Position numbers and translations under genes: made by a program. From an uncultured Erysipelotrichaceae bacterium (GTDB lineage: Bacteria; Bacillota_I; Bacilli_A; Erysipelotrichales; Erysipelotrichaceae), in the NCBI GenBank assembly GCA_934725085.1, contig CAKVAL010000018.1:1-34407 (forward strand): a stretch of DNA of 34,407 bases, written 5' to 3'. A model generated the notes under the pieces. The model was not told where the DNA came from. It saw only the letters and a program-made list of their open reading frames with translations, and searched no databases. This document shows, in pieces, positions 31,100 through 34,407 of the stretch; within the stretch, counting starts at the first letter, position 1; every line of letters begins with the position of its first letter.

Positions 31100-32405
31100 A
31101 GTATGCAAATTTGGTGGTAGTTCTTTAGCTAATGCCACACAATATAAAAAGATTAAATCAATAGTTGAAAGTGATGATACAAGAAAAGTTATTGTTGCTT
31201 CAGCATGTGGCAAGATTGATAAAAATGATCACAAGGTTACTGACTTGTTATATTTGTGCTTAGCTCATAAGAAGTATGGGATGTCTTATGATGATATCCT
31301 AGAGAAGATTTATCTTAAGCATAAGGCAATTATTGATGAACTAAATATTTCTTTTGACTTGGATAGCGAAATTGAAAAGATTAGGGTGTTACTAGAAGCT
31401 AATAAGAATGATGATGAAGTAGTGGCAAGCGGTGAGTTTCTATCTAGTAGATTATTAGCTTTATATTTAAATGCTGAGTTTGTGAATGCGCGTGATGTGA
31501 TAAGTTTTAAATATGATGGCAGTATCGATATTGAAGAGACTTATAAGAAGTTTATGCCTCATTTAAATACTAATAAAAAGATTATAGTGCCAGGTTTTTA
31601 TGGTGCTTTACCAAATGGTGTTTTAAGGCTTATGAGTAGGGGTGGTAGCGATATTACTGGTGCTTTATTAGCTAATATATGTGATGCGAAGATGTATGAG
31701 AATTGGACTGATGTCAGTGGCATTTATGTATGTGATCCTCGTATTATTAATAGTCCTAAACAAATCAATATCATTACATATAGTGAGTTAAGAGAAATGT
31801 CTTATATGGGAGCTAGTGTCTTACATGATGAGTCTATTTATCCGGTTAAGATTAAAAATATTCCTATCAATATCAAAAATACTAATAGGCCAGATGATCC
31901 AGGTACCATTATTGTAAGTAATGTAACTGATCAAGATAAGGTCTTACCTATTACGGGTATTACTGGTAGAAAAGATTTTATGGTTATGAATATCGTTAAG
32001 TCTAATTCTAGTTCTGAGATTGGTTTTTTAAAGAAGGCCTTAGATATTTTTGAACATTATAAGATTCCAGTGGTGATGGTTACTACTGGTATTGATTCTT
32101 TTTCTATCATTGTGGATAAAGAAGATATTAAGCATAATGCCTATGAATTGTCTAATGAGATTAAGAATACATTAAACTGTGAGGAAGTATCAATTTATGA
32201 TAATTTATCACTTGTTTGTGTTGTAGGTAGAGGAATGAAGGAACGTAAGGGTATTTCAGGTGAAATATTCTCGTTATTAGGTGAAAATGGAATTAATATC
32301 AGGACTATTTCTCAGGGTGCTGATGAAATTTCCATATTAGTTGGTGTTGATGATGAAAACTATCAAAAGACAATAGAAGTTATATATAAGAGGTTTATTA
32401 AATGA
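31092..32405 (+). CDS. Aspartate kinase
   Basis: A 437-residue aspartokinase, the first step of the aspartate family pathway. The N-terminal KFGGSSLANATQYKKI and the SRGGSDITGALLA loop mark the kinase domain (about 1-290); two ACT units follow (ITGRKDFMVMNIVKS ... VVGRGMKERKGISGEIFSLLGENGINIRTISQG), so allosteric control by lysine or threonine is expected. It sits between homoserine dehydrogenase (eight-base overlap) and Asd (four-base overlap), an arrangement that suggests the threonine branch. Confidence 0.94.
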   Translation: MIKVCKFGGSSLANATQYKKIKSIVESDDTRKVIVASACGKIDKNDHKVTDLLYLCLAHKKYGMSYDDILEKIYLKHKAIIDELNISFDLDSEIEKIRVLLEANKNDDEVVASGEFLSSRLLALYLNAEFVNARDVISFKYDGSIDIEETYKKFMPHLNTNKKIIVPGFYGALPNGVLRLMSRGGSDITGALLANICDAKMYENWTDVSGIYVCDPRIINSPKQINIITYSELREMSYMGASVLHDESIYPVKIKNIPINIKNTNRPDDPGTIIVSNVTDQDKVLPITGITGRKDFMVMNIVKSNSSSEIGFLKKALDIFEHYKIPVVMVTTGIDSFSIIVDKEDIKHNAYELSNEIKNTLNCEEVSIYDNLSLVCVVGRGMKERKGISGEIFSLLGENGINIRTISQGADEISILVGVDDENYQKTIEVIYKRFIK

Positions 32406-33385
32406 GAATAGGAATTTTAGGAGCTACAGGTGCTGTTGGTAGACAAATGTTAGATTGTCTAATTGAACAAGAAATACCAGTTGATGATTTGGTATTGTTG
32501 GCAAGTAAAAAAAGTGCTGGTCAAATCATTAAATTCAAGGATAAGGATTATGAAGTAAAGGAAGTAAAACACGATTCTTTTGAAGGTTTGGATGTGGTAC
32601 TAGGTGCTAGTAGTAATGAAGTAGCTAAACAATATAAAGATGATATTGTTAATGCAGGGGCAGTCTTTATTGACAATTCAAGTGCTTTTAGGATGGATGA
32701 TGATGTTTCTTTGGTTGTTCCGGAGATTAATGGAAATGATGTTAAGAAACATAAAGGGGTTATTTCTAATCCTAATTGTTCAACTATTATTACTTTGATG
32801 GCAATTAATGCGATAAATAAATTGTCTAAGGTTAAGGTGATGATAGCTTCTACTTATCAGGCTGTTTCAGGTGCTGGTAAGGGTGGTATTGATGAATTAA
32901 ATAATGAGATTAGTGATCTGAATTATGAACCTTCTGTTTTTCCATATACTATCGCTTATAACTGTATTCCTAGTATTGGTTCTTTAAAAGATAATTTATA
33001 TACAAGTGAAGAGATGAAGATGGAGAATGAGGGCAAGAAGATTCTTCATAATGATGATTTAAAGGTTACTTGTACCTGTGTTAGGGTTCCCGTACTTAGA
33101 AGTCATTGTATAAGTGTTTCCCTTAAATGTGAAAGACCATTAAGTGTAGTGGAAGTAAGAGAAGCTTTAAGTAAAGAAAAGGGAGTTATCTTATATGATG
33201 ATGTCTTAGACAATAAGTATCCTATGCCGCTTGTTACAAGTGATCAAGATAAGGTTTATGTAGGCAGAATTAGAGAAGATAGAGTACTTGAAGGTGGTAT
33301 TTCTTTGTTCTGTTCGGGAGATCAAATTAGAAAGGGTGCTGCATCTAATGCGGTGCAAATAATTAAGTGTCTCTATGAAGATTAA
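32402..33385 (+). CDS. asd: Aspartate-semialdehyde dehydrogenase
   Basis: A 327-residue NADP-dependent enzyme that reduces aspartyl phosphate to aspartate semialdehyde. The N-terminus has GILGATGAVGRQM, the catalytic cysteine is C126 in SNPNCSTII, and YQAVSGAGKGGIDEL and the late VPVLRSHCISVS are family landmarks. Length normal. Its ATG overlaps the aspartokinase stop (ATGA) and its own end overlaps the DUF3783 gene by 11 bases. Confidence 0.95.
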   Translation: MRIGILGATGAVGRQMLDCLIEQEIPVDDLVLLASKKSAGQIIKFKDKDYEVKEVKHDSFEGLDVVLGASSNEVAKQYKDDIVNAGAVFIDNSSAFRMDDDVSLVVPEINGNDVKKHKGVISNPNCSTIITLMAINAINKLSKVKVMIASTYQAVSGAGKGGIDELNNEISDLNYEPSVFPYTIAYNCIPSIGSLKDNLYTSEEMKMENEGKKILHNDDLKVTCTCVRVPVLRSHCISVSLKCERPLSVVEVREALSKEKGVILYDDVLDNKYPMPLVTSDQDKVYVGRIREDRVLEGGISLFCSGDQIRKGAASNAVQIIKCLYED

Positions 33386-33677
33386 GCTGATGAATTTGGA
33401 TGATAATAAACAATTAATTGATTTATTGACTAAGTTAAATATTGAAATTGAATTATTAGCTGCATATAAAGAATTGGGTATGATGGTATTGTGTGATTTT
33501 AATGAAGGTGAAGTAGACTTTATTCTCAAGACACTTAGGATGGCTAATATCAGTATTCCTTTAAAGGCTATTGAGACTGATGCTAATAAAAATTGGTCAC
33601 CATCTTTCATGTATGACCAATTGTTAGAAGAATATATGTATTATTTGAAAAAATCTAGTGGTACATCCAAATTATAG
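33375..33677 (+). CDS. DUF3783 domain protein
   Basis: A 100-residue small protein. The second half (FILKTLRMANISIPLKAIETDANKNWS and the helix after it) matches the DUF3783 pattern (KA-x-T-x2-N-x-NW, then a helical end). It starts within the last codons of asd and is the last gene of the plus-strand threonine operon. Function unknown; such small proteins have been suggested to be regulatory, but nothing here proves it. Its last 37 bases overlap the convergent GntR gene. Confidence 0.75.
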   Translation: MKIKLMNLDDNKQLIDLLTKLNIEIELLAAYKELGMMVLCDFNEGEVDFILKTLRMANISIPLKAIETDANKNWSPSFMYDQLLEEYMYYLKKSSGTSKL

Positions 33678-34288
33678 AATTCATAAAGGTGATCGATATC
33701 TATTTCGATGGCCTTTTTTTCATTTCCATTAATTAAAGCATCTGCAATTTCAATATGTTGTTTAATATGTTCCTCGTCTTCCATGTCTGGTAAATTATTA
33801 TGTAGTAATAAGAACTGAATTTTTAATGATAGGTCATTTTGCATAGAAAGAAGTAATTCGTTCTTAGATAGTTCGCATAAAAATTCATGAAATCTAGTAT
33901 CTAGTTGTCTTCTCTTTAGCCCATCTTTGTTTTTATAAGCTAGATAACAATTTTCAGCTATTTCCTTTAGCTTAAGAAAATCATTTTTAGTACTATAAAT
34001 AGTAGCTAACTTGATAGCTAAAATATCAAGAGATAGTCTGATGACACCAATATCATTAATTTCTTTCTTAGAAAAAGAAGCTATTTCAGCGTAACGATTA
34101 GGATAAATCTTAAGTAGTCCTTGACTTTCAAGCTTACGCATGGCTTCTCTTATTGGGGTACGTGATGTTTGAAAGTTTAAAGCAAGACTGTTTTCAGTTA
34201 TCTTATCATTAGGATTTAGTTCCCCATTAAATATTTGATCTAATAAGTGTTGATATATTTCTTCACTAAGGGCTTTTTTATTTTCCAT
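33641..34288 (-). CDS. GntR-family (FCD/FadR subfamily) transcriptional regulator
   Basis: A 215-residue regulator. Residues 1-70 are a winged helix of the GntR type (LSEEIYQHLLDQIFNGELNP, SLALNFQTSRTPIREAMRKLESQGLL), and residues about 80-205 the helical FCD ligand domain (RLSLDILAIKLA, RRQLDTRFHEFLCELS, HIKQHIEIADALINGN), whose D/H residues fit the metal site of the subfamily. FCD regulators often answer to sugar acids such as uronates or gluconate, so control of the uronate region at the other end of the window is possible but unproven. No ribosome site; an extended -10 box ends seven bases before the ATG. Confidence 0.88.
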   Translation of the reverse strand: MENKKALSEEIYQHLLDQIFNGELNPNDKITENSLALNFQTSRTPIREAMRKLESQGLLKIYPNRYAEIASFSKKEINDIGVIRLSLDILAIKLATIYSTKNDFLKLKEIAENCYLAYKNKDGLKRRQLDTRFHEFLCELSKNELLLSMQNDLSLKIQFLLLHNNLPDMEDEEHIKQHIEIADALINGNEKKAIEIDIDHLYEFYNLDVPLDFFK

Positions 34289-34307
34289 GGAATTAATTGT
34301 ATCAAAT
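34289..34307 (-). promoter_or_regulatory. Leaderless-type promoter and possible self-operator of the GntR gene
   Basis: On the minus strand TGATACAAT fits TGnTAnnAT and ends seven bases before the start codon at 34288. The same bases form ATTGTATCAAAT (34296-34307), close to the TTG-N3-CAA shape of FadR-type GntR operators, so the protein may repress itself here. Confidence 0.45.
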
Positions 34308-34407
34308 AATATGTCATAGATATATATTCTACGTTAACTTCTCTTAAAATTTATACATCTAGATAAAATTAAAGTCATAAAAGCTAAATAACCTAGAAAA
34401 TATAAGG

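Overview
The window comes from a low-GC Gram-positive bacterium (Bacillota). Genes are AT-rich, most starts carry GGAGG-type ribosome binding sites, glmS is preceded by a glmS ribozyme, and there is a tandem pair of FemAB/MurM-type peptidoglycan bridge enzymes. TGA is used as a stop (for example the LacI regulator and the MFS gene), so the code is standard. Several starts sit 6-9 bases behind an extended -10 box with no ribosome binding site. An Erysipelotrichia-like host would fit, but that is an inference, not a proof.

Bases 1-15,450 form a sugar-acid and uronate catabolic region. A stand-alone IolB-like isomerase (minus) diverges from an operon for a fructose-family PTS (IIA, IIB, IIC) and a class II aldolase, followed by an MFS transporter. 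A KduD-like dehydrogenase (minus) diverges from a 703-residue fusion of a DUF1537-type sugar-acid kinase with a second IolB-like domain. The dyad TACA-N6-TGTA occurs in both divergent promoter regions, which suggests one regulon. Next come uxaA-uxaB (minus), diverging from lacI-uxaC-esterase (plus), with a pair of near-identical palindromes between them. uxaC is broken by a one-base frameshift. Together the genes suggest hexuronate isomerisation to 5-ketohexonates followed either by the classical UxaB/UxaA route or by phosphorylation and aldol cleavage modelled on the lower inositol pathway. The second branch is my hypothesis.

Bases 15,450-24,184 hold envelope and redox genes: the glmS ribozyme and glmS, a KilA-N protein, a tRNA-Thr(CGU) 16 bases behind two FemAB/MurM-type aminoacyl transferases, and a three-gene cassette of a GlpA-like oxidoreductase, an FAD/NAD oxidoreductase and a DUF1667 protein.

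Bases 24,200-27,300 are an accessory patch of visibly higher GC. It holds a YhcG/DUF1016 nuclease with a small HTH gene, then decayed genes: a histidine phosphatase, a GNAT acetyltransferase, an unknown C-terminal remnant and an HTH membrane protein with a probable premature stop.

Bases 27,300-33,677 are a threonine divergon: thrC-thrB-ACT/HTH regulator on the minus strand, and homoserine dehydrogenase, aspartokinase, aspartate-semialdehyde dehydrogenase and a DUF3783 protein on the plus strand. The window closes with a GntR/FCD regulator that overlaps the DUF3783 gene tail to tail. No stretch longer than 300 bases lacks a gene or gene remnant.
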